Below are positions 8,218 to 16,324 of a DNA stretch of 63,713 bases, in pieces (position 1 is the stretch's first letter; every line of letters starts with the position of its first letter). A model generated the notes under the pieces. That model saw only the letters and a list, made by a program, of their open reading frames with translations, was not told the DNA's origin and ran no database searches. The position numbers were made by a program, and so were the translations under genes. Origin of the DNA: Deltaproteobacteria bacterium (GTDB lineage Bacteria > Desulfobacterota > Desulfobacteria > Desulfobacterales > SURF-15). The stretch covers positions 1 through 63,713 of the forward strand of contig JAFDFZ010000011.1 of assembly GCA_019309565.1 (NCBI GenBank), written 5' to 3'.

Positions 8218-8655
8218 TCAACCCAGTTTGCCGGCAATCTTTCCGCCATAGTCCTGAGTCATTTTGATACCACCTTCTTGAATGGAGCTTGTTTTAAGTC
8301 TAAGCGGTTGATCAACCATATCCATTTTGAAAATGTGTTTCATGGTATCATAGATGCGATACGGTGCCTCTCCACTCCAGCCGAAAGCGCCGAAGGCGCC
8401 TCCTGGTTTTCGGTGCAAGTTTGCATTTTCCGCCAAGAAAAGAAATGTTTTCATGACCTGCATCATGTCGCCATGATATGTTGCGGAACCAAAAACATAG
8501 GCGTCATACCCGTCCAGGTCGCCTGGTTGCTTGAAATGTTTTACATCCTTTACAGCCGCTTCCCACCCGGCGATTCGAAAACCTTCACCGATCAGCTCTC
8601 CAATCTGCCTTGTCTCCCCCGATCGTGTTGCACAGACAATCAGTGCCTTTAGCAT
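8218..8655 (-). CDS. Flavodoxin
   Basis: A 145-residue flavodoxin-fold protein. It has an FMN-phosphate loop near the start (IVCATRSGETRQIGELI), a middle strand (YDAYVFGSATYHGDM) and the second FMN loop (GAFGAFGWSGEAPYRI). This GWSGEA form closely matches the flavodoxin domains of flavodiiron proteins. The ATG at 8655 directly precedes the first beta strand and has GGAGA upstream, so the longer start at 8679 is less likely. It is a one- or two-electron carrier or a stand-alone partner within the oxygen-defence cluster. Confidence 0.88.
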   Translation of the reverse strand: MLKALIVCATRSGETRQIGELIGEGFRIAGWEAAVKDVKHFKQPGDLDGYDAYVFGSATYHGDMMQVMKTFLFLAENANLHRKPGGAFGAFGWSGEAPYRIYDTMKHIFKMDMVDQPLRLKTSSIQEGGIKMTQDYGGKIAGKLG

Positions 8656-8730
8656 CCTGTGTTCTCCAATATCGTACATTGGTTGCGGCTAGCAAAAATA
8701 ACCGATCGTAATATAATGATCGGAAGGCAA

Positions 8731-8886
8731 TTAGCCGATTCGTTTATCGATGCCATCGGCAGAACAATCAGGAGTATAGCAAGTATTGTCGAGAAATTCA
8801 CATCTTTTTTTACACGAAGGACACTCATCCGGTGGTATATCTGCTTCGAGCATATATCCGCATTGGCTGCATTTCCAGCTTGTCAT
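8731..8886 (-). CDS. Rubredoxin-like Cys-rich protein
   Basis: A 51-residue protein with CSQCGYMLEADIPPDECPSC, a four-Cys rubredoxin-type knuckle pair, followed by a second Cys set (CEFLDNTCYTPDC). The ATG at 8886 is preceded by a very strong ribosome site (CTAGGAGGTGACC). The first half resembles the C-terminal rubredoxin domain of rubrerythrins; the second half is unusual and may bind another metal. It sits between desulfoferrodoxin and flavodoxin on the same strand and probably carries electrons for one of them. Confidence 0.85.
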   Translation of the reverse strand: MTSWKCSQCGYMLEADIPPDECPSCKKRCEFLDNTCYTPDCSADGIDKRIG

Positions 8887-8944
8887 TGGTCACCTCCTAG
8901 AATTTAAAGCCAAAAACCGATTAATTTTCTCATCAACCGAATGG

Positions 8945-8983
8945 TTTCCCGAAGGCCTTCCTTCCCTGAAAGGCTTCGGGAAA
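8945..8983 (-). terminator. Strong hairpin between desulfoferrodoxin and rubredoxin-like gene
   Basis: TTTCCCGAAG (8945-8954) pairs perfectly with CTTCGGGAAA (8974-8983), and the stem continues with CCTT/AAGG. On the minus strand it follows the desulfoferrodoxin stop by about 20 bases. There is no T run, so it is either a weak terminator or an RNA-stabilising/processing hairpin that sets unequal expression of the desulfoferrodoxin and the genes after it. Confidence 0.55.
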
Positions 8984-9000
8984 GATGGAACAATGTTGAA

Positions 9001-9375
9001 TTAAGCCTTCCAGAGACCGTGAAGATTACAATATTCCCTTGCAGTAAGATCCTTCGCCTCGATATTGAAAGTTGCTTCGGGAGCTTCTCCAGGATTTAGA
9101 AACTGCCGGTAGGCTTGCCCGTCTGCTATAATTTCTACCCATTCGATGTAATGCTTTTCCTCCATGGGATGGGGGACGCTTCCGACCTTGACCTTCACTC
9201 CTGCTTCGGTTTTTTCCATATCTGGAACGTGTTTTTCCCTGGCGGCGTCGACGGTGTTTTCCACCAACAATTTCATAGGTTCACCACAACAAACAAGTTC
9301 TCCTGCGCCTCCATGGACGACCTCAACGATGTTTCCGCATGCATCACATTTGTAAACTTGAAGTCTCTCTGCCAT
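9001..9375 (-). CDS. dfx: Desulfoferrodoxin (superoxide reductase)
   Basis: A 124-residue, full-length two-iron superoxide reductase. The N-terminal desulforedoxin domain has ligands C10, C13, C29 and C30. The C-terminal catalytic centre has His49 (EKHVP), His69 and His75 ([11 protein letters not shown]), Cys116 and His119 (CNLHGLW), all present. It reduces superoxide to hydrogen peroxide without making oxygen, with rubredoxin as the usual donor. It is the first gene of the minus-strand redox cluster, preceded by about 250 bp of non-coding DNA that should hold its promoter. A GGAGC ribosome site precedes the ATG. Confidence 0.96.
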   Translation of the reverse strand: MAERLQVYKCDACGNIVEVVHGGAGELVCCGEPMKLLVENTVDAAREKHVPDMEKTEAGVKVKVGSVPHPMEEKHYIEWVEIIADGQAYRQFLNPGEAPEATFNIEAKDLTAREYCNLHGLWKA

Positions 9376-9630
9376 TTATTGCTCCTTTCTGTGGCTTTTA
9401 GTGATTAAAACAAACCATCCCTTTTTGTAATCAAAGATCAACAAATACAGCGACCCTCTCCCTTTGCTCTGATTGGACGCATCTTTTACTCCCAAAATTT
9501 ATTGATGCTGGCGGGTTCCGATCGGTGATAAAAAGAAGATATCACTTTTTTTCCCATAATCAACCCTGCAGTTGCATATAAAACATAATCTGCTTGACAA
9601 TTTTAAGCCCCCACATTAGTTCACAAAACC

Positions 9631-11196
9631 ATGAGAGCAGATTCTGAGCGTTTTTTTCTTATTGCCGCCTGGCTTTGGATAATCGGGTTTACTTTGTTTC
9701 GGATCATCTATTCAGGGCTTTTTAACCTGGTACCTGATGAAACCAACTACTGGCAATGGAGCAGACATCTGGCATGGGGATATCACGATCAGGCCCCGCT
9801 GATTGCTTGGGTAATAAGGCTGTCCACGTTGCTGGTGGGAAATACGGAAATCGGGGTTCGACTTCCCTCCATTCTTTCCATGACGGTTGCCTCGGCTTAT
9901 CTCATCGCCATTGCCAAACGCTGGCTTGGTGCGTATGCCGCCTGGAGTGCGGCATTCATGAGTCATGCAATACTTATCTTCAATGTAGGTGGGCTTCTTG
10001 CCACCCCTGACAGTCTGCAGGCTGCCGCATGGGCGGCTTGTAGCTACCATGCAGCCCGCGGCTATGAGGAAGATACATGGATGCAATGGCTTCTCGCAGG
10101 CTGTTGGTTCGGTGCCGGCATGCTCGGTAAGTATACCATGGTGATGTTTCCTGCGTGCGTCTTTCTTTACGGATTGCTTTCAAAAAACCATCGAACAAGG
10201 CTGACACACACTCGTCCTTATGCGGCCCTTTTCCTGGGGGGGCTTATGTTTTATCCGGTCATCCTCTGGAATGCACGAAACGGCTGGAACTCTTTAAAGC
10301 ACGTAGCCTATCTTGGTGGAGCAAACGAAGCGATTTCTATTCATCTAAAATATTTCGGTGATTTCATCGCCTCTCAAATCGGGCTTTTATCCCCGTTGGT
10401 GTTTTTGCTCGCCATCCTGGCATGGATACTGGCGTTGCAAAAACCTTGCAGAGAACAAAAATGGATATACTTGTATATTACGCTTACGTCTTTTCCAGTG
10501 GTTGCCGTGTTTGCGGTTTTGAGCCTGCATACACGTGTTTACGGAAACTGGCCGGCAGCGGGATATCTAACGGTGTCTGCACTGATCGCAGCTTTTTTTT
10601 CACGCAAAACCAAACCGCTTATCGACAACGCAATGGTTCGTACAGGAAGACGATTGTGGCCGTGGGCGGTCGGAAGCGCCTACCTGTTTTCTGCGCTGGT
10701 CTTGATTCAGGTGGTATGGCCCGTGGTGCCGATACCCGTAAGGTACGATCGTACGGCTCAGGAAATTTCAGGATGGAAGGAATTGGGCCAGCGGGTCGGC
10801 AGCATACTGGAGGCGATGCCGAGGCCCCGGAAAACATTTCTCTTTGGAATTCGCTATCAGATCGCCAGTGAACTTGCGTTCTATACACCAGGCCAGCCCC
10901 ATACGGTATCCATCAACAAATGGAAACGCCCCAACGTTTATGATTATTGGTGGAAAGATGAGGATTTAACGGGCTGGGATGCGGTGGGCGTGACCTATCG
11001 TCCCGACAGTCATAAGACTCGCTTGTACCAGGTGTTTGACCATGTCGAACCTCCTGTTCGGTTAGATATTTATCAAAAACGAGGGTTTGGTAAAAAAGAA
11101 ACATTTATTAAGAGTTTATATATTTATCGCGCTTACGGCTTTAAGGGAGGACTTCGATGGGTGCCACCGCACCCGGAGGATATCCGTGCCGGTTGA
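9631..11196 (+). CDS. GT39/ArnT-like polyprenyl-phosphate-sugar transferase
   Basis: A 521-residue integral membrane protein with about 10-12 hydrophobic segments and the PMT/ArnT first-loop motif (VPDETNYWQWSRHLAWGYHD) carrying the acidic D-E residues, followed by DQAPLIAW and VRLPSIL. Family members move a sugar from a polyprenyl-phosphate donor onto lipid A or protein on the periplasmic side. The gene is convergent with a dolichyl-phosphate-glucose-synthase-like GT2 (11240-11956) that could make its donor, and lies beside PAP2 and msbA genes, so a lipid A or other envelope glycan substrate is likely but not shown. Confidence 0.82.
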   Translation: MRADSERFFLIAAWLWIIGFTLFRIIYSGLFNLVPDETNYWQWSRHLAWGYHDQAPLIAWVIRLSTLLVGNTEIGVRLPSILSMTVASAYLIAIAKRWLGAYAAWSAAFMSHAILIFNVGGLLATPDSLQAAAWAACSYHAARGYEEDTWMQWLLAGCWFGAGMLGKYTMVMFPACVFLYGLLSKNHRTRLTHTRPYAALFLGGLMFYPVILWNARNGWNSLKHVAYLGGANEAISIHLKYFGDFIASQIGLLSPLVFLLAILAWILALQKPCREQKWIYLYITLTSFPVVAVFAVLSLHTRVYGNWPAAGYLTVSALIAAFFSRKTKPLIDNAMVRTGRRLWPWAVGSAYLFSALVLIQVVWPVVPIPVRYDRTAQEISGWKELGQRVGSILEAMPRPRKTFLFGIRYQIASELAFYTPGQPHTVSINKWKRPNVYDYWWKDEDLTGWDAVGVTYRPDSHKTRLYQVFDHVEPPVRLDIYQKRGFGKKETFIKSLYIYRAYGFKGGLRWVPPHPEDIRAG

Positions 11197-11239
11197 TTCA
11201 TAATACTGATGGCGGATTTATATTTGGAGAAAGAGCCGA

Positions 11240-11956
11240 TTAACGATGCACCTTCTTTATTCGAAAAAGCTCCTGGAAGACAAAAAGAGATTTTTTCAGG
11301 CTGTCATAAACGATTCTTGAACCCTCTACATGCCGCCATCTCACGGGAAACTCCATCACCTTTAAACCGTATTTTTTAGCAAGCCACAGGATTTCCGGAT
11401 CGAAAATAACGCTATCAAGTCTTTGCTCTTGAAACAGCTTTTTCGCGGCCTGGCTTTTAAATACCTTAAAACCGCACTGCGTATCTTTGTAAGGAATACC
11501 AAGATAACAATTTTGAATAAATGTATAAATTTTAGCAGACAGCTGTCTAAAAAAATTCTGATGTACCAGCACCACGGCTCCGTATATGGTGCGGGAGCCG
11601 ATGGCAATGTCCGCACCATGCCGCAGTAATTTCAAGCCTTTTTCAATCTCCTCCACCGGCACCGAATAATCGGCATCCATAAACATGATATGTTCTCCGC
11701 TGCTCTTAAGCATTCCAAATCGAACCGCATATCCCTTGCCACGATTCGGATGGTATTCATAGGCCTTTATGGCGACTTTTCTTCCGGGCTTGAAACCGTT
11801 CTCCACAATATGTTTCGTTCTATCGGTGCTTCCGTCGCTGATTACCAGGATTTCGCTCTGATAACTCTGTTTATTTAGATAGGCCAGGGTGTTTTCAATG
11901 GTTCTTACGATTCGGCTCTCTTCGTTGTAGGCTGGAATAACAATGGACAGGTACAT
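11240..11956 (-). CDS. Polyprenyl-phosphate hexosyl transferase (DPG-synthase-like GT2)
   Basis: A 238-residue GT-A glycosyltransferase of the dolichyl-phosphate beta-glucosyltransferase type. It shows the N-terminal VIPAYNEESRIVRTIENTL, ISDGSTDRT, the metal-binding MDADYS, and the family signature DTQCGFKVF with a later FDPEILWLA. It has no C-terminal membrane domain, unlike ArnC/GtrB. It should transfer a hexose from a nucleotide sugar to undecaprenyl phosphate on the cytoplasmic face. It is last in the minus-strand run msbA-PAP2-GT2 and convergent with the GT39 transferase that would use such a donor. Confidence 0.85.
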   Translation of the reverse strand: MYLSIVIPAYNEESRIVRTIENTLAYLNKQSYQSEILVISDGSTDRTKHIVENGFKPGRKVAIKAYEYHPNRGKGYAVRFGMLKSSGEHIMFMDADYSVPVEEIEKGLKLLRHGADIAIGSRTIYGAVVLVHQNFFRQLSAKIYTFIQNCYLGIPYKDTQCGFKVFKSQAAKKLFQEQRLDSVIFDPEILWLAKKYGLKVMEFPVRWRHVEGSRIVYDSLKKSLFVFQELFRIKKVHR

Positions 11957-11985
11957 TATGGGTTCTCCGGTTCATCGGCAAAAGA

Positions 11986-12594
11986 TCATTGCAGAGTGGA
12001 TCTTTTCCTGAAAAATCGTATTATCTGGCTGGTCGGCCAGGCCACCAGTAAGCTGCATAGTGTACCGACAATGGCTCCAACAAACACGTCAAAAGGAAAA
12101 TGCACTCCCAAATACACCCTGGAATACCCTACCATAAAAGCAATCAGATAAAAGACTGGCGACCATTTGCGAAAAAAGAAACTCAGAAAAAAGGCTCCAG
12201 CAAAAATGTTGGTGGCATGAGAGGAAGGCATTGAATAAGACTCGCCTCGAATGGTCTCAAGCAACTGCGGGGTGATACTCCAGGTTTTAAACATCCTGTC
12301 ATAGAGATGCACATAAGACAAAGAGTGATAGGGTCTTGGCCGATCAAATGCAGGCTTTAACAGGTCTGAACTCACCCATTCGGAGATGCCGATCAGAACT
12401 ATAATGGAAATAGCCGCCACACGGGTTTTAGTGCTCTTTTTGACCACAAGCAAGAGCCAGAACATTGCCATCGGAAAATAGAAATTCTTGATATTAGAAA
12501 TAAAGGGCATGAAGAGATCGAAAAAATCGTTCTGGCCGCTGCGATTGATGAGATAGAAAAGAGAAATGTCAATGGATTCTATAAATGCCAGCAT
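11986..12594 (-). CDS. PAP2-family membrane phosphatase
   Basis: A 202-residue integral membrane protein with the three PAP2 phosphatase motifs in order: KPAFDRPRP, SMPSSHATN, and SRVYLGVHFPFDV. All catalytic Lys/Arg/His/Asp positions are present, and the active site would face the periplasm. Substrates in this family include undecaprenyl diphosphate, phosphatidylglycerophosphate and the phosphates of lipid A (LpxE/LpxF). Lying between msbA and a polyprenyl-phosphate GT2, it could remove a lipid A phosphate or recycle the lipid carrier; the sequence alone does not decide. Confidence 0.85.
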   Translation of the reverse strand: MLAFIESIDISLFYLINRSGQNDFFDLFMPFISNIKNFYFPMAMFWLLLVVKKSTKTRVAAISIIVLIGISEWVSSDLLKPAFDRPRPYHSLSYVHLYDRMFKTWSITPQLLETIRGESYSMPSSHATNIFAGAFFLSFFFRKWSPVFYLIAFMVGYSRVYLGVHFPFDVFVGAIVGTLCSLLVAWPTSQIIRFFRKRSTLQ

Positions 12595-12609
12595 GATTAG
12601 TTGCAGGAA

Positions 12610-14385
12610 CTAGTTGACCGCCTCTCTTTCACCGCTGTTCAGCAATTGCATCTGGTAGAGTTTGCAGTATTCACCGCTGCAGGAGAGTAATTCCTGGTGG
12701 GTTCCTTCTTCAACGATTCTTCCCTCATTGATAACAATAATTCGATCGGCATAGCCGATTGTCGAAAACCGATGCGCAATAATAAACGTGGTGCGGCCCT
12801 GAATGAGATTTTCCAAGGCTCTTTGAACCAGCATCTCGGACTCGGAATCAAGCGAAGAGGTGGCTTCGTCAAGTATCAATATGGGTGCATCTTTCAAAAG
12901 GGCACGGGCAATACATATCCTTTGTTTTTCTCCGCCGGACAGCCGGGAGCCCAAATCTCCGATCTCCGTATTGAATTTATCCGGAAATCTTTGAATAAAA
13001 TCATATGCATAGGCTGCTTTTGCCGCATTTTCAATCGCATCGATCGAAGCATTCGGATTGCCGTATGCAATATTGTTCCTAATGCTGTCATTGAACAGAA
13101 TGGGTTCCTGGGTGACGATGGCGATCTGCTTGCGTAAAGATGAAATAGAGGCCTTTCGGATATCAATATCATCGATCAGAATAGAACCTCTTGCCACATC
13201 ATAGAACCTTGGGATCAGGTTTACCAGAGAAGTTTTGCCTCCTCCGCTTGTACCCACGATTGCAAGAATCTCCCCGGGACGAACATCGAGGTTTATATTC
13301 TTCAAAACCATGGTCTCATTGTAGCCGAAGTATACGTTCTTGAATGTTACCCGATGCGCACCTGGTTGGATGATGATGGGATTCGGATCTTCCTTGATGT
13401 CTGATTTTCTTTCGATAATGTCAAATACGCGGTCGGCAGCAGCAAGCCCCTCCTGAATGGTTGCATTAACCCGGCTCAGCTTTTTGATAGGGTCGTACAA
13501 CATGATCACCGCTCCGATAAAGGCAAAAAAACTGCCAGGGGTTGCGGTGCCGGAAATGACCCGATAGCCCCCGTATCCGATGATGAATGCCACCCCCAAT
13601 CCCCCCAGGAATTCCATTATCGGAGAAGTGAGAGACTTTGCGACAACACCCTTCATCTCAAGCTTAAACAGTTTTTCCGTCTTATCAAAAAATCTCTGTT
13701 TTTCATAAGATTCCATGCCAAAGGCTTTAACGATTTTTTGAGCTGCAATGGTCTCGTTAAGAAATGCGCTCAGATCCGCCATGGATTCCTGGCATCCTGT
13801 GCTGACTCTGCGCACGCGTCTTCCAAATTCCACCACCGGATAAAAGGCAAGAGGCAGCACCACAATAGCGGACAGCGCCAGTTTCCAGTCCATGTAAAAG
13901 ATCACACAGCTCAGTCCGATGATGGTAAGACAATCCCGCATCAGCCCGGTTACGGCAGTAGAGACCATATTTCTTATGATGTTGACATCATTGGTGATAC
14001 GCGACATGAGAGCGCCCGTTTTCTCTGCCTGGAAAAAGGAAAACGGCAAGTCCTGTATGTGAACATACAGGCTGTCCCGCAAACGTTTGATAATGCCCTG
14101 ACCCACAAAGTTCATCAAGTATTCCTGGCCATAGTAGCCTAAGCCCCGGAGAAAAAATAAAATCACCACTACGATGGGAATCAGTTTCAGCTTCATCGTA
14201 TCATGCCTGATAAAGACTTCATCGATTGCCGGCTTCATGAGATAGGCAGTGGCGGATGTGGACGCAGCCACCACCATGGAGCAGAGCATCCCGAAAAACA
14301 GCCTTAAGCCATTTTCTCTGACGAGCTTGAACAGCTGGCGGTGTCGATTTTTGACAAATTGGGTATGTATCCGTATCATCTTCAC
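12610..14385 (-). CDS. msbA: Lipid A export ABC transporter, MsbA type
   Basis: A 591-residue half-transporter with an N-terminal six-helix ABC membrane domain (about 25-320) and a C-terminal ATPase. The ATPase has Walker A (VGTSGGGKTSL), the Q loop (VTQEPILFND), the signature (SRLSGGEKQRICIARAL) and Walker B (ILILDEATSSLD) followed by the H loop (IIAHRFSTI). It flips lipid A-core across the inner membrane as a homodimer. Its place directly after the lpx genes supports the MsbA name over other exporters of the family. The PAP2 gene follows 15 bp later on the same strand. Confidence 0.9.
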   Translation of the reverse strand: MKMIRIHTQFVKNRHRQLFKLVRENGLRLFFGMLCSMVVAASTSATAYLMKPAIDEVFIRHDTMKLKLIPIVVVILFFLRGLGYYGQEYLMNFVGQGIIKRLRDSLYVHIQDLPFSFFQAEKTGALMSRITNDVNIIRNMVSTAVTGLMRDCLTIIGLSCVIFYMDWKLALSAIVVLPLAFYPVVEFGRRVRRVSTGCQESMADLSAFLNETIAAQKIVKAFGMESYEKQRFFDKTEKLFKLEMKGVVAKSLTSPIMEFLGGLGVAFIIGYGGYRVISGTATPGSFFAFIGAVIMLYDPIKKLSRVNATIQEGLAAADRVFDIIERKSDIKEDPNPIIIQPGAHRVTFKNVYFGYNETMVLKNINLDVRPGEILAIVGTSGGGKTSLVNLIPRFYDVARGSILIDDIDIRKASISSLRKQIAIVTQEPILFNDSIRNNIAYGNPNASIDAIENAAKAAYAYDFIQRFPDKFNTEIGDLGSRLSGGEKQRICIARALLKDAPILILDEATSSLDSESEMLVQRALENLIQGRTTFIIAHRFSTIGYADRIIVINEGRIVEEGTHQELLSCSGEYCKLYQMQLLNSGEREAVN

Positions 14386-14492
14386 TGCGCTTCTAAAGCA
14401 TCGGGAACTATTTAGCCCTTCTTAAAAACTACGCCTCCGACGGAGCATGTTTAAAGCAATCAGAGATTGATACCACAATAATTCATCGATAA

Positions 14493-15170
14493 TCAATCGA
14501 TAATGTGTCCAAAATACGCATCCACATCTTCGGTGATGCGTCGCAGTTCACTTTCAAGCTTCAACTGGCACCTGGATTCTAGCTCTTTGTCGGCATCTTC
14601 CGGTACGTAGATCGGGTTTCCGTATATTATCCGACAGGTTGTAAAGGGATAAGGAAGAATAAACCGATCCCAGCTATTGAAAACCTTGATTTTCCTGGCA
14701 CTGTAACTGATGGGCAATATCGCGCATCCGGTCTTCTTGGCCAGGGTGATCACTCCTGGTTGCACCTTAAAACGCGGGCCCTGAGGTCCATCGGGAATCA
14801 CCACACCGGGTTGTCCCCGGTTCAGGCATCGGATCATGGCAGCCAGCGCTCTAAGCCCGCTTTTGGTGGTCGACCCGCGAATTGACTTATGTCCCTGTCT
14901 TTTTATGATCCTTGCAATGTACTCCCCGTCATCCGATGCACTGACAAGTATCGACGCATTCCAGCCCTTAAAAATATAACTTACCAGCAAAATCCTCGAA
15001 TGCCAGAAGGCACCTATCACCCTTCTTGAATACAGAACCGGCTTCACCGCCTCCAGTCCTACGGATTCGATTCTGGTGCTGAAGAACAACAGATCGATAA
15101 ACCATTTACCGAACGCACCGATCAGTCTCCATTTAAATTCGCTGACCCATGGGCTGTGCTTCAGCTTCAT
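14493..15170 (-). CDS. DUF374 lysophospholipid acyltransferase-family protein
   Basis: About 225 residues of the DUF374 family, a branch of the LPLAT acyltransferase fold. It shows GAFWHSRILLVSYIF with the acceptor-His region, a GSTTKSGLRALAAMI stretch and the strong PDGPQGPRFKVQPGV motif. DUF374 genes accompany lipid A clusters in many Gram-negative bacteria. A role as a late acyltransferase in place of LpxL is plausible here, since no LpxL/LpxM is visible in the window. The ATG at 15170 overlaps the end of lpxB by 38 bases; a TTG at 15182 is a weaker alternative. An N-terminal hydrophobic stretch suggests membrane attachment. Confidence 0.85.
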   Translation of the reverse strand: MKLKHSPWVSEFKWRLIGAFGKWFIDLLFFSTRIESVGLEAVKPVLYSRRVIGAFWHSRILLVSYIFKGWNASILVSASDDGEYIARIIKRQGHKSIRGSTTKSGLRALAAMIRCLNRGQPGVVIPDGPQGPRFKVQPGVITLAKKTGCAILPISYSARKIKVFNSWDRFILPYPFTTCRIIYGNPIYVPEDADKELESRCQLKLESELRRITEDVDAYFGHIID

Positions 15171-16320
15171 TCCCTGATCCAATCATGCTAAGCGCAATAT
15201 CGGCTGCTCGTTCCGATGCTCCGGCCCCGCCCAGCTTATGGTGTAAATCGATCAAATCGCGCCTTATGGCTTCAAGGAGCTCGCCATCGTTTAGCATCTT
15301 TAGAACCGTTTCCGAAATGTTTTCGGGGGTTGCCTCATTTTGAATGAGTTCCGGCACGATACCGCGACCGGCTATAAGATTCGCCAACCCGATATAATCT
15401 ACACCTCGAACCAGAGCTTTACCCACCCAATACGACAGGCAGGATACTTTGTACATGATAACCATCGGTATGCCGTACAGGGCGGCTTGCAGTGTAGCGG
15501 TGCCCGAGGCGACCACGCATAGTACGGATTGACGAAAAATCTTATGAACGCCATCCGTCTCAATGCGAAATTCTGCACACCGAATATGCCGTTTAATTAT
15601 CTGTTCGAAAGCTCGAGGATTTACCGAAGGCGCACGGGATATGATAAACCGAACCGTATTCATCCGTTCAGTTAAAATCTCCGCTGTTTGCAACATAACA
15701 GGTAGATGCCGGGCTATCTCACGATCCCTTGAGCCCGGCAAAAGACCGATGATCGGTGTATCAATGTCTGAGATGGCAGCGGGTGCCTGAGCCGGAATTG
15801 GATGGTCGTCAAGCAACGGGTGACCGACAAATGTCGCCGGTACCCGGTGGTGCTTGTAAAAATCTTCTTCAAAGGGCAGGATCACCGCCATGTGATCGAT
15901 CCGCCTTCGGATTTTTTTGACCCGGCTCTTACGCCACGCCCAAACCTGGGGGCCTATATAATAAAGGATCTGCATGTTGTAACGTTTTGCAATGGCCGAA
16001 AAGGGCAGATTGAAACCAGGAAAGTCAACGAGTATCAGCAGATCCGGGTGGAGGATTTTCAGCAGGCATCCCGCAGATAGAATCCCCCGAAGGAAATGAG
16101 GTAATTTTGAAAATATCTCAGTTACTCCTACAACCGACAGTGAGGATGTGTCAAGCAAAAGCCGTACTCCGGCATCCCGCAGTTCATGGCCTCCAATACC
16201 GCAGAAAAAAAGGCTGTTGTTTTTTTTCCGCATGTTCCTTACAAGCTTCGCGCCGTGCAGATCTCCGGAGGTATCGCCCGCTATGATCATAACACACTTT
16301 TGTGAAGATCCCTGCGTCAT
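15133..16320 (-). CDS. lpxB: Lipid-A-disaccharide synthase
   Basis: A 395-residue GT19 enzyme with the N-terminal IIAGDTSGDLHGAKLV, the PDLLILVDFPGFNLPFSAIA region, YYIGPQVWAWRKSRV, and the C-terminal GTATLQAALYGIPMVIMYK donor-site motif. It joins UDP-2,3-diacylglucosamine to lipid X to make the lipid A disaccharide at the inner membrane. Length and motifs are normal. It lies 4 bp after the Gfo/Idh oxidoreductase gene and overlaps the DUF374 gene, which indicates translational coupling within the lpx operon. Confidence 0.96.
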   Translation of the reverse strand: MTQGSSQKCVMIIAGDTSGDLHGAKLVRNMRKKNNSLFFCGIGGHELRDAGVRLLLDTSSLSVVGVTEIFSKLPHFLRGILSAGCLLKILHPDLLILVDFPGFNLPFSAIAKRYNMQILYYIGPQVWAWRKSRVKKIRRRIDHMAVILPFEEDFYKHHRVPATFVGHPLLDDHPIPAQAPAAISDIDTPIIGLLPGSRDREIARHLPVMLQTAEILTERMNTVRFIISRAPSVNPRAFEQIIKRHIRCAEFRIETDGVHKIFRQSVLCVVASGTATLQAALYGIPMVIMYKVSCLSYWVGKALVRGVDYIGLANLIAGRGIVPELIQNEATPENISETVLKMLNDGELLEAIRRDLIDLHHKLGGAGASERAADIALSMIGSGNEAEAQPMGQRI

Positions 16321-16324
16321 GGAA

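Noticed and set aside
9402..9433. TGATTA...TAATCA inverted repeat upstream of desulfoferrodoxin as a PerR-type operator
   Set aside because: The arms are only 6 bases and 20 bases apart, a spacing unlike PerR or Fur boxes; likely chance in AT-rich DNA.
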